DNA from: Defluviitaleaceae bacterium
GTDB lineage: Bacteria; Bacillota; Clostridia; Lachnospirales; WQUN01
NCBI GenBank assembly: GCA_009785605.1
Contig: WQVY01000010.1
Span: forward strand, 1 to 48,667
Direction: 5' to 3'
Length of the DNA stretch: 48,667 nt
The notes under the pieces are model-generated. The model saw nothing but the letters and a program-made list of their open reading frames with translations. It was not told the DNA's origin and made no database searches. The position numbers and the translations under genes were made by a program. Below are positions 21,881 to 30,716 of the stretch, one piece after another. Position 1 is the first letter of the stretch; each line of letters starts with the position of its first letter.

Positions 21881-23125
21881 ATGACTTATATAAAACGAGG
21901 TATGGAAAGTGTCGTTTCGCGGTTAAACAACCAATATCCCGCAATATTAATAACCGGGCCCCGCCAGGTCGGCAAAACAACGATGTTGCAAAAGCTAATG
22001 AAAGACGAAAATCGAAATAGGACATATGTCACGCTAGACTCACTCGAAGACCGGAGCTTAGCAAAAAATGACCCAGCAATGTTTTTTCAAATTTACAAGC
22101 CGCCAATTTTGATAGACGAGGTACAATACGCGCCAGAATTATTCACTTATATTAAAATCCATATCGACAAGCATAACAAAGCCGGTGACTTTTGGATGAC
22201 AGGCTCACAAATTTTTAAGCTAATGCACGGTGTACAAGAGTCTTTGGCGGGGCGCATAGCTTTATTGCACATGTCGCCACTTTCGCAAAAAGAAATTATT
22301 GGTGTGGAATCTATACCCTTTACACTTGATATTGGCGTGCTAACTGGGCAACAAAAAATCATTGGCCAATACCAATCAGGCACGGCAGTGGCACCGCAAA
22401 TATATGAACGCATATGGAAAGGCGGAATGCCCGCACTCGTAAGCGGGCGATATACAGATAGAAGCGTGTTTTATTCTGGCTATCTTGAAACATATTTGAA
22501 TAGAGATGTACGCGATATCTCTGCAACTATAGATTCGCTTAAATTTATGAATTTCATAACAGCCACCGCCGCACGTACTGGTGGACTTTTAAATATAAAA
22601 AACATAGCAGACGATGCAGACATAAACCAACTTACAGCAAAGAGCTGGCTCAATATTCTTGAGACGCTTGGGATCATTTTTTACCTGCATCCATACTCAA
22701 ACAATGTATTAAAGCGTACTGTAAAAGCCCCAAAACTATATTTTTACGACACAGGGCTAGTGTGTTACCTTACAAAATGGAGCAGCCCCGAAACTGCAAT
22801 GAGTGGTGCTATGAATGGCGCATTACTTGAAAACTATGTAATTTCTGAAATATTTAAAAGTTACCACAATAACGCCCTCGAGCCTTTTATGTATTATTAC
22901 CGTGACCGTGACGCTAAAGAAATAGACTTGCTAATAGAGGGCGATGGAATGCTTTACCCCATCGAAATCAAAAAAACTGCTAACCCAGACAAAAAACTTA
23001 CACGTATTTTTGATGTTATTGATAAATCACCGTTGCAGCGTGGTACTGGAGCAGTTATTTGTATGGCTGAGCGCATTGGGGCATATGACCGGGATAACTT
23101 GATTATCCCAACCTGGGTAATATAA
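21881..23125 (+). CDS. AAA_14/DUF4143 ATP-binding protein
   Basis: This 414-residue protein has a Walker A (LITGPRQVGKTTMLQKL) near residue 25, Walker B (PPILIDEVQYAPE) near residue 75 and the sensor segment FWMTGSQIFKLM. The DUF4143 part includes APKLYFYDTGLVCYL. Its C-terminal PD-(D/E)XK-like region is intact (AKEIDLLIEGDGMLYPIEIKK), in contrast to the paralogue at 16487. AAAGGTAA precedes the ATG. Family members behave like single-gene accessory loci; function is not established. It is monocistronic. Confidence 0.9.
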   Translation: MTYIKRGMESVVSRLNNQYPAILITGPRQVGKTTMLQKLMKDENRNRTYVTLDSLEDRSLAKNDPAMFFQIYKPPILIDEVQYAPELFTYIKIHIDKHNKAGDFWMTGSQIFKLMHGVQESLAGRIALLHMSPLSQKEIIGVESIPFTLDIGVLTGQQKIIGQYQSGTAVAPQIYERIWKGGMPALVSGRYTDRSVFYSGYLETYLNRDVRDISATIDSLKFMNFITATAARTGGLLNIKNIADDADINQLTAKSWLNILETLGIIFYLHPYSNNVLKRTVKAPKLYFYDTGLVCYLTKWSSPETAMSGAMNGALLENYVISEIFKSYHNNALEPFMYYYRDRDAKEIDLLIEGDGMLYPIEIKKTANPDKKLTRIFDVIDKSPLQRGTGAVICMAERIGAYDRDNLIIPTWVI

Positions 23126-23151
23126 AGGCCGACAATACGAACCCACAACCC

Positions 23152-23877
23152 CTACACCAACCCACCATCCAGCGGAACAACCTGCCCGGTAAGATACTCC
23201 GCACTAGCCATATAAACAGCCAAAGCTCCTGCCTCGCCGGGGTAACCAAAGCGCCCAAGCGGGATATCCTCCGCGAAGGCGTTTTTTTCTTCTTGTGAAA
23301 GCTGCGCGTTCATGCGGGTATCGAAGGCCCCGCACGCTATGGCGTTGACCCTTATGCCCGAAGGGCCAAGCTCTTTGGCCAGCGCCTTGGTAAACCCAAT
23401 CACGGCTGCCTTGGCTGTAGAGTACACAACCTCGCAAGAGGCACCTGTTATCCCCCATACAGACGTAATATTTATTATGCAGCCGCTTTTGGCGCGCACC
23501 ATATCAGGTACAGCCAAGTGTGAGACATTAAGCGTTGCATGCAGGTTGTTGGCCAATACCCCCTGTATGTCACAAAGTTGCATATCAGTAAAAAGCCCAT
23601 AATGCGCCGTACCGGCATTGTTGACCAATACCCCAACCGGGCCATGGGCTGCCTTGATATTGCGGTACAACTCGCGTGCTTTTTCATAATCGGCTAAGTC
23701 TGCAACAAAGCCGTGGGCATTGCCGCCGGCTAGTTTTAGTTCATCTACAGCCTTTGCAAGCGTGGCGGTGTCTTCGCGTGCGTTAATAATCACAGTGTCA
23801 CCGCAAGCGGCGAAGCATTTTGCTATGCCATAGCCAATGCCGCGGCTGCCGCCTGTCACAAGCACTACTCTACTCAT
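23152..23877 (-). CDS. SDR family oxidoreductase, EF-P 5-aminopentanone reductase-like
   Basis: This 241-residue NAD(P)-dependent short-chain dehydrogenase has the glycine motif TGGSRGIGYGIA, NNAG at residue 90 and the catalytic Ser-Tyr-Lys in ITSVWGITGASCEVVYSTAKA. The SVWGxxGASCEVxYS block is characteristic of YmfI-type enzymes, which reduce the 5-aminopentanone on elongation factor P in B. subtilis; FabG-like function is the alternative. Its start overlaps the MFS transporter stop by 4 bp (ATGA), so the two are coupled. The efp gene is not in the window. Confidence 0.8.
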   Translation of the reverse strand: MSRVVLVTGGSRGIGYGIAKCFAACGDTVIINAREDTATLAKAVDELKLAGGNAHGFVADLADYEKARELYRNIKAAHGPVGVLVNNAGTAHYGLFTDMQLCDIQGVLANNLHATLNVSHLAVPDMVRAKSGCIINITSVWGITGASCEVVYSTAKAAVIGFTKALAKELGPSGIRVNAIACGAFDTRMNAQLSQEEKNAFAEDIPLGRFGYPGEAGALAVYMASAEYLTGQVVPLDGGLV

Positions 23878-25187
23878 GATAGCGCTCCTTCTTGGTGGGT
23901 TTTACTGCGCTTGTGCGCCAGCCATATCAACACAGCGCCGCCGCCGCGCATCACACCTACGATAAGCATCGTGTACGTATCACCAACAAAGCTCAACAGT
24001 GCATTGGCAAAAAACGGTGCCAAAAACAAGCTGATACTCGTGGCCATATTAAAAAACGCGACATACATCATACGGTTTTCGTCCGGTGAGGCTTCTAACA
24101 CGCCGTTTAAGATAGCGACAGTTATGCCAATGGTAGAAAAGCCGGTAAAAATGCTAAAAAGCGCCATAAGCTGTACATTAGTAATAAGCGGAAGGAAGAT
24201 AAGATTAGCCGAAAGCAAAGACGCAGCAATAACAAACACAGCATTGTTGCCACGGCTCCTAAGCCAGCGCTGCCACAACCCACCAGAGGCAAATGCCGCA
24301 GCACAAGATGCCAGAGTAAATACCGCAAGCCACATTTCTGTTGCCCTGATGGTCATAACCTGGTGGATAGCAAAAATAGGCCCGCCAGCTTGCCACGTAA
24401 ACGTAAAAATAATAGCAGGGATAAAAAACGCCAAGAAGCGGCGGTCTTTGATTATAATTGGGATAAGTGCCATATCAGAAGAACGGGCGGGGGCAGCAGG
24501 CACAGAAACCTTTAGCCGGTTAAACATCCTAACCTCCAGCACCCCAACAATAAACGCCGCTACAAAAAATATCTGGTACAACAAGATGCGCTGCTCGTCT
24601 GTACTAGGCAGGTACGTGATTATAAGGCCGGTTATGATAGTTACAACCGGGATAATGGCCTGGCCAAACTTTGTACGAAGTGCTATTGCCTGGCCCCGTG
24701 TTGTCCCCTCAAATACCGTGCCAAGAAAGCTTTGCATAGAAGTTTGCGAAAGCGCTTCCGGGCAGTTCATGATTGCCACAAGCACCACAAACAATACCGG
24801 CCTTACCACAGGCGGGAGCATTGGCACGAAAGCTATACCCAGCAGTATAGCACGGCTTATTAGGATAAACGCCGCCGTGGCCCGCTGCCTATTTGTAAAC
24901 CGCCTAAACAGCATAGCCCCAGGCAGCAGCACAATGGCCGCAACCAAGCCGGGCAATGCGTTAAGCAAAGTTATTTCAAACTCCCCGCCGCCAAGGCGCA
25001 CAAGAAACTTTGCCGAGAAAGGCCGCCACAGGTTGTTAACCGTATCCAGCAATAACCCATACAAGATAAATATCCACACATTGGTACCGCGCATACGGCC
25101 TATATCCCGGCCAATAGAAGCAACCCCGCCTTTTATATAGGCGGGGATATCTTTTGGGTTTATTTTTTTTAACCGCATGGGCCTCAT
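23874..25187 (-). CDS. MFS transporter
   Basis: This major facilitator protein has about 437 residues and 12 predicted transmembrane helices. Typical features are RLGGGEFEITLLNALPGLV after helix 1, the loop GAMLFRRFTNRQRAT (motif A position) and a long central cytoplasmic loop at about residue 215 (RLKVSVPAAPARSSD). The ATG at 25187 has AGAAGGG upstream and yields the basic N-terminus MRPMRLKKINPKD; the longer frame lacks a ribosome binding site. The substrate cannot be inferred. It is coupled to the SDR gene. Confidence 0.85.
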   Translation of the reverse strand: MRPMRLKKINPKDIPAYIKGGVASIGRDIGRMRGTNVWIFILYGLLLDTVNNLWRPFSAKFLVRLGGGEFEITLLNALPGLVAAIVLLPGAMLFRRFTNRQRATAAFILISRAILLGIAFVPMLPPVVRPVLFVVLVAIMNCPEALSQTSMQSFLGTVFEGTTRGQAIALRTKFGQAIIPVVTIITGLIITYLPSTDEQRILLYQIFFVAAFIVGVLEVRMFNRLKVSVPAAPARSSDMALIPIIIKDRRFLAFFIPAIIFTFTWQAGGPIFAIHQVMTIRATEMWLAVFTLASCAAAFASGGLWQRWLRSRGNNAVFVIAASLLSANLIFLPLITNVQLMALFSIFTGFSTIGITVAILNGVLEASPDENRMMYVAFFNMATSISLFLAPFFANALLSFVGDTYTMLIVGVMRGGGAVLIWLAHKRSKTHQEGALS

Positions 25188-25241
25188 GCATTCACCCTTC
25201 TGGTAAAAATCTTGTGTGGCTGGTACTGGCAACGGGTAAAA

Positions 25242-25295
25242 GGTTTATCATTAGTATCAAAACCAGAAAATCGCCTTTACCAATAGTATCAAAAC
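25242..25295 (-). repeat. Two copies of the short GGTTTTGATACTA repeat
   Basis: On the minus strand GGTTTTGATACTATTGG is followed, after about 8 nt, by GGTTTTGATACTAATGA. The first copy shares 26 identical bases (25270-25295) with the sequence at 37207-37232. It lies 13 bp after the ileS stop. Confidence 0.65.
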
Positions 25296-25308
25296 CGGAT
25301 AGGGCTTG

Positions 25309-28300
25309 CTATACCTTCATCACCCACAACCCAATGTTTTCGCCATTAATGTCCCACTGCTTGGCATACGCACCCGTGGGTGGGGCAGAGTGTTTAAGCG
25401 AGTCTGCCAAGATTTCACCGGCTATGGTTTCATAGTTATTGCTAATTACATCACCCAAGCCTGGGGTATTATTGTTATAGCCAGCATGTATCCGGTCCAC
25501 GACCTCATAACCGGCATCTTTGCGCATGTTTTGCAGCTTGCTTATAAGCTCACGCACATTGCCTTCTTCTATCAACTCTGGGGTTAGGCGGGTATCCAGT
25601 ACTACGGTAACGCCGCGGTCTGTAGACACGGCAAAACCTTCTTTTTGTATGGATTCTGGCAGCACGTCTTCCAGACTAAGCTCAATGTCTACATCGTCTA
25701 TGGTTGTACGCCAGCCGCCACTGTTAAGCGCGGCCATTACTGCCGCAGGTTCGGCATTCAACGCCTCTGTTATCTTAGGCACAAGCTTGCCATAGCGCGG
25801 CCCAAGCGTGCGCAATTGCGGCTTAAAGCGGTACTCTACATATTCTTCCGTATTTTCTATAAAGCTAATCGCCTTAACGTTTAGCTCTTCACGCACAACG
25901 TCAAGCAATGACGCATCAGGCTTGGCACTTCCAGCCTTCAAACTCACCAACATCTCTGGCAGGGGCTGGCGGTTCTTTATAGCGGCGGCATTACGTGCCG
26001 CGCGGCCTATCGCCGTGATATCCATTATTGCAGACATATCCGCCTCAAGTGCAGGGTCTATAAATCTCTCATCGGCAACAGGGTAGTCACACAGGTGCAC
26101 ACTCTCCGGCGCGGCGGCATCAAGCCCGCGCACTAGATTCTGATAAATCTGCTCTGTTATAAACGGCACAAATGGCGCTGCCAGTTTTGCTACAGTCACC
26201 AGCGCGTGGTGCAACACTCTATATGCATTTATCTTGTCTTGCCCCATGCCATCTGCCCAAAAACGCTCGCGGCTACGGCGCAGATACCAGTTGCTTAGCT
26301 CATCCACAAAGGCATCCAGCGCACGGGCAGGCTCGGTTACTTCAAAGCGGTCAAGGGCGGTATCCACCTTCTTCACTAACGTGTTAAGCCGTGAAAGCAA
26401 CCAGCTATCCAGCACAGATAAATCCTTGGATTGATGCACATTTGGGTCAAACCCATCTATCCCGGCATAAAGCACATAAAACGCATAGGTATTCCACAGC
26501 GTGCCCATAAACCTGCGCGAGCCTTCTGCTACGGCATCGTCATGATAGCGGGTGTTTTGCCATGGTGCGGCTCCGGCGTAAAACAGCCAACGCACGGCAT
26601 CTGCGCCGTGTTTATCTAGTGCGTGCATGGGGTCTACAACATCGCCTTTGCTTTTACTCATCTTTTGGCCGTCTTTGTTTTGCACCAGGCCGGTCACGAT
26701 TACATTCTTGTATGGCGACTTGCCAAAAAGCATAGTTGAAATAGACATAAGCGAGTAAAACCAGCCACGAGTCTGGTCCAGCCCTTCAGATATGATATCT
26801 GCAGGGAACTGTTTTGCAAATATATCTTGATTCTCGTACGGGTAGTGCCACTGGGCAAAGGGCATAGAGCCGGAGTCGAACCAGCAGTCTATGACTTCTG
26901 GTGTACGTACCATTTCGCCGCCACACTGTGGGCAGTTTAGACGTATGTCGTCTATATATGGTTTATGCAGCTCTATATCATCTGCCATTGAGGCTGCTGT
27001 ATTATCCTTGCTAGAGTGCGATGTTGCCCCCATATTTTTAAGCTCCGCTATGCCAGAAACACAGTGTAGGTACCCGCAAGCGTCATTTGGGTCTTCGCTA
27101 TGTTTACCTGCTGTACATTCCCATATTGGCAGCGGTGTGCCCCAATATCTTTCGCGGCTGATACTCCAGTCATGGATATTTTTTAAGAAGTCACCAAAGC
27201 GGCCTTCTTTCATATGCTCTGGCAGCCAGTTTACATTGCTGTTGCTGGCAAGCAGCTCGTCTTTGAGTTTGCTAACTTGTATAAACCATGCGTCCCTGGC
27301 GTAATAAAGCAGCGGCGTATCGCAGCGCCAGCAATATGGGTAGTTGTGGGTATATGCTTCCTTTTTATGAAGCAAGCCGCGTGTGGCAAGCTCTTTTATT
27401 ATCAGCGGGTCTGCGTCTTTGACAAACTTCCCTGCCCACAAGTTTACAGAGTCTACAAAGCAGCCTTGCGCATCCACCAGTTGCAGTAGCGGTAGGCCAT
27501 ATGCTTTAGATATCCTTGCGTCGTCGTCACCAAAGGCCGGGGCTATGTGCACAATACCTGTGCCGTCTTTAAGGGTTACATATCCGTCACATACTACAGT
27601 GCAGTATTTGGAGTTAGCATCATTTGCATCTTCTGGGCGTTCGAAGTCAAACAGCGGTTCATACTTAAGGCCTTCTAGCTTAGCGCCGGTAAAGGTCTCT
27701 AATATCTCGTATGAGTCTTCTAGCACTTTTTCTACAAGGGCCTTGGCCAAGATGTATACGTGCCCGTCTTTGGCTGCACGTACGTATTCCTCTTTTGCAT
27801 TAACGCATAGCCCAACGTTTGAGGGCAGCGTCCAGGGGGTAGTTGTCCACGCCAGCAGATATTCGTCTTTTTTGCCAGCGACATTAAAACGTACATAGGC
27901 AGACGGCTCTGTCACTTCTTTGTAGCCCTGGGCTACCTCGTGGCTAGAAAGTGGCGTACCACAGCGGGGGCAGTACGGTACTACCCGGTAGCTCTTGTAT
28001 ATAAGCCCCTTCTCCCATATCTTAGAAAGCGCCCACCATACAGACTCTATATAGCTGTTGTGGTATGTGACATATGGCTTCTCCATATCGGCCCAAAAGC
28101 CTACACGCTCACTCATTTCCTTCCACATTGTTTCGTAGGTCCATACGCTTTCTTTGCATTTTTGTATAAATGGCTCTACGCCGTATTTTTCTATGTCTGG
28201 TTTGCCGCTTATACCCAGTGCCTTTTCCACTTCCAGCTCAACCGGGAGGCCATGGGTATCCCAGCCGGCCTTTCTTAGTACATGGCAGCCTTTCATGGTC

Positions 28301-28563
28301 TTGTACCTGGGGAAAAGGTCCTTGATTGCACGGGCTATGATGTGCCCCATATGCGGGCGGCCGTTGGCTGTAGGGGGGCCGTCATAAAATACAAACATTG
28401 GCGAGCCTTCGCGCATTGCCATGCTTTTGTGGAAGATATTATGTTTACTCCACAACTCAAGAACTGCCTGTTCCCGCTGTGCGAAGTTTAGGCCGGTTTG
28501 TACTTTTGTGTACAGGGTTTGAGTTTGTGGTTGGGATTGGGATTGGTTATTTGACATTTGCAT
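25309..28563 (-). CDS. ileS: Isoleucyl-tRNA synthetase, eukaryote-type (type 2)
   Basis: IleS charges tRNA-Ile. The 1084-residue protein has the HIGH motif as HMGH (residues 71-74) in DGPPTANGRPHMGHII and KMSKS in QKMSKSKGDVV near residue 633. The editing domain lies between them (WTTTPWTLPSN). Length and the block RKAGWDTHGLPVELEVEKALG place it in the type-2 (eukaryote-like) clade, whose members are typically insensitive to mupirocin. The first ATG is used here, but a second lies two codons later with similar spacing from AAAGGA. No T-box was found upstream; the leader is short and followed by an inverted-repeat element. Confidence 0.96.
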   Translation of the reverse strand: MQMSNNQSQSQPQTQTLYTKVQTGLNFAQREQAVLELWSKHNIFHKSMAMREGSPMFVFYDGPPTANGRPHMGHIIARAIKDLFPRYKTMKGCHVLRKAGWDTHGLPVELEVEKALGISGKPDIEKYGVEPFIQKCKESVWTYETMWKEMSERVGFWADMEKPYVTYHNSYIESVWWALSKIWEKGLIYKSYRVVPYCPRCGTPLSSHEVAQGYKEVTEPSAYVRFNVAGKKDEYLLAWTTTPWTLPSNVGLCVNAKEEYVRAAKDGHVYILAKALVEKVLEDSYEILETFTGAKLEGLKYEPLFDFERPEDANDANSKYCTVVCDGYVTLKDGTGIVHIAPAFGDDDARISKAYGLPLLQLVDAQGCFVDSVNLWAGKFVKDADPLIIKELATRGLLHKKEAYTHNYPYCWRCDTPLLYYARDAWFIQVSKLKDELLASNSNVNWLPEHMKEGRFGDFLKNIHDWSISRERYWGTPLPIWECTAGKHSEDPNDACGYLHCVSGIAELKNMGATSHSSKDNTAASMADDIELHKPYIDDIRLNCPQCGGEMVRTPEVIDCWFDSGSMPFAQWHYPYENQDIFAKQFPADIISEGLDQTRGWFYSLMSISTMLFGKSPYKNVIVTGLVQNKDGQKMSKSKGDVVDPMHALDKHGADAVRWLFYAGAAPWQNTRYHDDAVAEGSRRFMGTLWNTYAFYVLYAGIDGFDPNVHQSKDLSVLDSWLLSRLNTLVKKVDTALDRFEVTEPARALDAFVDELSNWYLRRSRERFWADGMGQDKINAYRVLHHALVTVAKLAAPFVPFITEQIYQNLVRGLDAAAPESVHLCDYPVADERFIDPALEADMSAIMDITAIGRAARNAAAIKNRQPLPEMLVSLKAGSAKPDASLLDVVREELNVKAISFIENTEEYVEYRFKPQLRTLGPRYGKLVPKITEALNAEPAAVMAALNSGGWRTTIDDVDIELSLEDVLPESIQKEGFAVSTDRGVTVVLDTRLTPELIEEGNVRELISKLQNMRKDAGYEVVDRIHAGYNNNTPGLGDVISNNYETIAGEILADSLKHSAPPTGAYAKQWDINGENIGLWVMKV

Positions 28564-28704
28564 TTATTCCTTTCTGTGGCTTACTAAGGGCTTAAGTATA
28601 GTCTTGCCCGCTGGGGTTGTAAAGCAATCTTCGACATATGACACATGCAAAAATCATATAAGCCTGATATTATAGTGCGGTATATTTTCATACCATCCAA
28701 TTTG

Positions 28705-28808
28705 TATAGCCAATTAATTCGAAATCAGTCCAGCCTGTCGCCAAAAAAGCGTTGAAGCGTCCGCTATTTTTGGCTCGGGCTGAACTGTTTCTCATTTAAT
28801 TGGCTATA
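28705..28808. mobile_element. MITE-like inverted-repeat element, copy 2 (104 bp)
   Basis: The reverse complement matches copy 1 (8507-8609) along its full length with few changes, mainly around the central AAAAATAGCGGACGC part. The ends are TATAGCCAATTAATTCG and, on the other strand, TATAGCCAATTAAATGAG. It occupies the divergent region between ileS and the response regulator gene. Confidence 0.85.
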
Positions 28809-28837
28809 CCGCCGACGAAGGAGGCATGAACTAAAAC
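28809..28837 (+). promoter_or_regulatory. Translation leader with a two-codon ORF, shared with uvrB
   Basis: The 22 nt from 28809 (CCGCCGACGAAGGAGG, then CATGAA) recur exactly ahead of uvrB. After the AAGGAGG comes ATG AAC TAA, then 3 nt, then the real ATG. The ribosome binding site is thus 13 nt from the true start. Confidence 0.7.
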
Positions 28838-29551
28838 ATGGACAAAATCCTAGTCGTAGAAGACGACATATTTATAAACGAGTTGCTGTGCGAGCTGTTA
28901 GTATTAAACGGGTATACGCCCACGCCCGCATTCTCAGGCACAGAGGCACTTCTATGCTTGCAAAGTGGCAGCTACGCCTTAGTTATTTTGGACCTTATGC
29001 TTCCCGGCAAGACAGGTGACGAAGTACTGCATGAGACTCGCAAGAGTTCTAATATCCCCGTTATAGCCCTTACCGCTGTAGCAGACAAAGAAAGTGCTGT
29101 AAGGCTACTACACAGCGGTGCTGATGACTATATTGTCAAACCATTCGACAATGACGAGTTGCTTGCGCGTATCGCCGTACAACTGCGGCGCGAAAATAGC
29201 GCACCAACAGATGCTTCACTCCCCACAGCCAGTGCAGATAGCAAAAGACAGCTAAGGTTCAAGGATATAATACTGGACTTAGATGGCTACGACGCTCACA
29301 TAAACGGCACAAATGCAAAACTATCTAAGCGTGAGTTTGAGATATTACATCTTATGATGTCTCATCCACAGAAGGTATTTACAAAAAACAACCTATACGA
29401 AAGCGTATGGGGCGAGGAGTTTATGGGCGACGACAATACCATCAATGTGCATATAAGCAAACTGCGTGCCAAGCTTAGTGCACTCAACCCCAGCAGCGAG
29501 TATATACTTACTGTTTGGGGGATTGGGTTTAAAATGGCGGTATGCACTTAA
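28838..29551 (+). CDS. OmpR/PhoB-family response regulator
   Basis: This 237-residue protein has a receiver domain (residues 1-115: ILVVEDDIFINE, phospho-Asp in LVILDLMLPGKTGD, Thr in ALTAVAD, Lys in IVKPFDNDELL) and a C-terminal winged helix (residues 140-235: KLSKREFEILHLMM, TINVHISKLRAKL, TVWGIGFKM). All phosphorylation residues are present. No histidine kinase gene is adjacent, so it is an orphan here. The upstream region consists of the MITE-like element and a 22-nt leader shared with uvrB. The next gene follows after 26 bp and is likely co-transcribed. Confidence 0.95.
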   Translation: MDKILVVEDDIFINELLCELLVLNGYTPTPAFSGTEALLCLQSGSYALVILDLMLPGKTGDEVLHETRKSSNIPVIALTAVADKESAVRLLHSGADDYIVKPFDNDELLARIAVQLRRENSAPTDASLPTASADSKRQLRFKDIILDLDGYDAHINGTNAKLSKREFEILHLMMSHPQKVFTKNNLYESVWGEEFMGDDNTINVHISKLRAKLSALNPSSEYILTVWGIGFKMAVCT

Positions 29552-29577
29552 CTCGCACAACAAGAAAAGGGGACATT

Positions 29578-30603
29578 ATGTACTTCGACAAAAACCAGTC
29601 CAGTTTCACATCTGATTTTAGAAGGGACGTATGGTGGTGGGCAGTGGGCCTTGTGCCCCCAGCAGACTCATTAACAGACGATGTAAAAGCAAAGTGCAGC
29701 CCAGCAGTACTAGAAGGGTGCCACCAGTGGTATGCATATTTTAATGCACTGTGCGAAGATATGTACAACAACCAAGACGCATACCTACCAGCGTCACCCC
29801 GCCAATACCGGGATATACTAGAGCGCATTGCCGCCGGTGGTGAAGTAGTAGGCGACAGTATAGTGTGGCCACTATCCCAGTGGGAGGCCTATCGCACCAA
29901 AATAGATAAAAGCAAAGCATACACAACAGCAGGGGTTAATCTCAACCAGTGCCTAAGTGCTCTAGCACGCACAGGGCTTACACATGAGTACACTGGTGAA
30001 AGCGTGGTTTTTAGCCATGTGCACCCCCGTATCTTCCATGCCATGCACGTGATGCAACAATCCCCAGGTGTGCGCAACACGCCAGTACGCCACCACTTTG
30101 CGCATTGCGAGTTTCGCCAACTGTTTAAAGAATACGCCGCCAACTACGACGAGTTATTGCGGCGTGCAAGCGATGAAAGCCTGCATATAGCCCATGCAAT
30201 CCATGATTATTGCAAGCCCTTAAAAATCCAACGCTATATACACTTTGGCATAGTAAAATACAAATACAAAAATACAAGAATCCTAGATTTTAACCTATAT
30301 GGCAACGAACACCCTACCCTGCGCATAAATATGGGTACCTGCGCAAACACAGACTCGGACCTACACACAGATGCGTATTACAAATTGCTGCTAGGCCAAA
30401 GCAAAGCTGTACAAGACACCTTTATTAACAATCTAGTCCGATGCGACTCACCAGACCATAAACAATACCCAATTACAATAGGCGGGCGCAAGGAGATGCT
30501 TTGCCCTTGCAACAAGATTAGGATAAACCCCTTCCGCCAAGACTTGGATATGATTATAGCGTGCATTTCCGCCAGGAAAGCGTCTGTTGATATGGCTAAT
30601 TAA
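29578..30603 (+). CDS. Protein of unknown function downstream of a response regulator
   Basis: This is a soluble 341-residue protein that I do not recognise. The start is the ATG after AAAAGGGGAC; the longer frame would overlap no further signal. It has many Trp, Tyr and His residues, including WWWAVGLVPPAD near the N-terminus, HHFAHCEFRQLFKEYAANYD in the middle and a C-terminal CPCNKIRINPFRQDLDMII. No signal peptide or membrane helix is present. Its close position behind the orphan response regulator and the shared terminator suggest one transcript, so the two may work together. Confidence 0.7.
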   Translation: MYFDKNQSSFTSDFRRDVWWWAVGLVPPADSLTDDVKAKCSPAVLEGCHQWYAYFNALCEDMYNNQDAYLPASPRQYRDILERIAAGGEVVGDSIVWPLSQWEAYRTKIDKSKAYTTAGVNLNQCLSALARTGLTHEYTGESVVFSHVHPRIFHAMHVMQQSPGVRNTPVRHHFAHCEFRQLFKEYAANYDELLRRASDESLHIAHAIHDYCKPLKIQRYIHFGIVKYKYKNTRILDFNLYGNEHPTLRINMGTCANTDSDLHTDAYYKLLLGQSKAVQDTFINNLVRCDSPDHKQYPITIGGRKEMLCPCNKIRINPFRQDLDMIIACISARKASVDMAN

Positions 30604-30641
30604 CATGGCAAATTTATTTATTGGACTTGTTTTATACAAAT

Positions 30642-30690
30642 AAAAACAGTCCCACCTGTCACCAATACGGCTTGGGTGGGACTGTTTTAT
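30642..30690. terminator. Bidirectional terminator
   Basis: AAAAACAGTCCCACC pairs with GGTGGGACTGTTTTA around a short spacer, with A- and T-rich flanks on both sides. It separates two convergent transcripts. Confidence 0.9.
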
Positions 30691-30716
30691 TTGTTGTAAA
30701 TTTATTGATATAGCCC

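Noticed and set aside
23911-25140. 409-codon plus-strand ORF
   Set aside because: It is antisense to the MFS transporter and shows the Ser/Ala/Thr-rich composition of a shadow frame.
28564-28704. T-box riboswitch upstream of ileS
   Set aside because: The conserved T-box core and a specifier stem were not found on the minus strand.
30642-30690. Another copy of the MITE-like element (AAACAGTCC similarity)
   Set aside because: The similarity is limited to about 9 bases, and the sequence is fully explained as a terminator stem.
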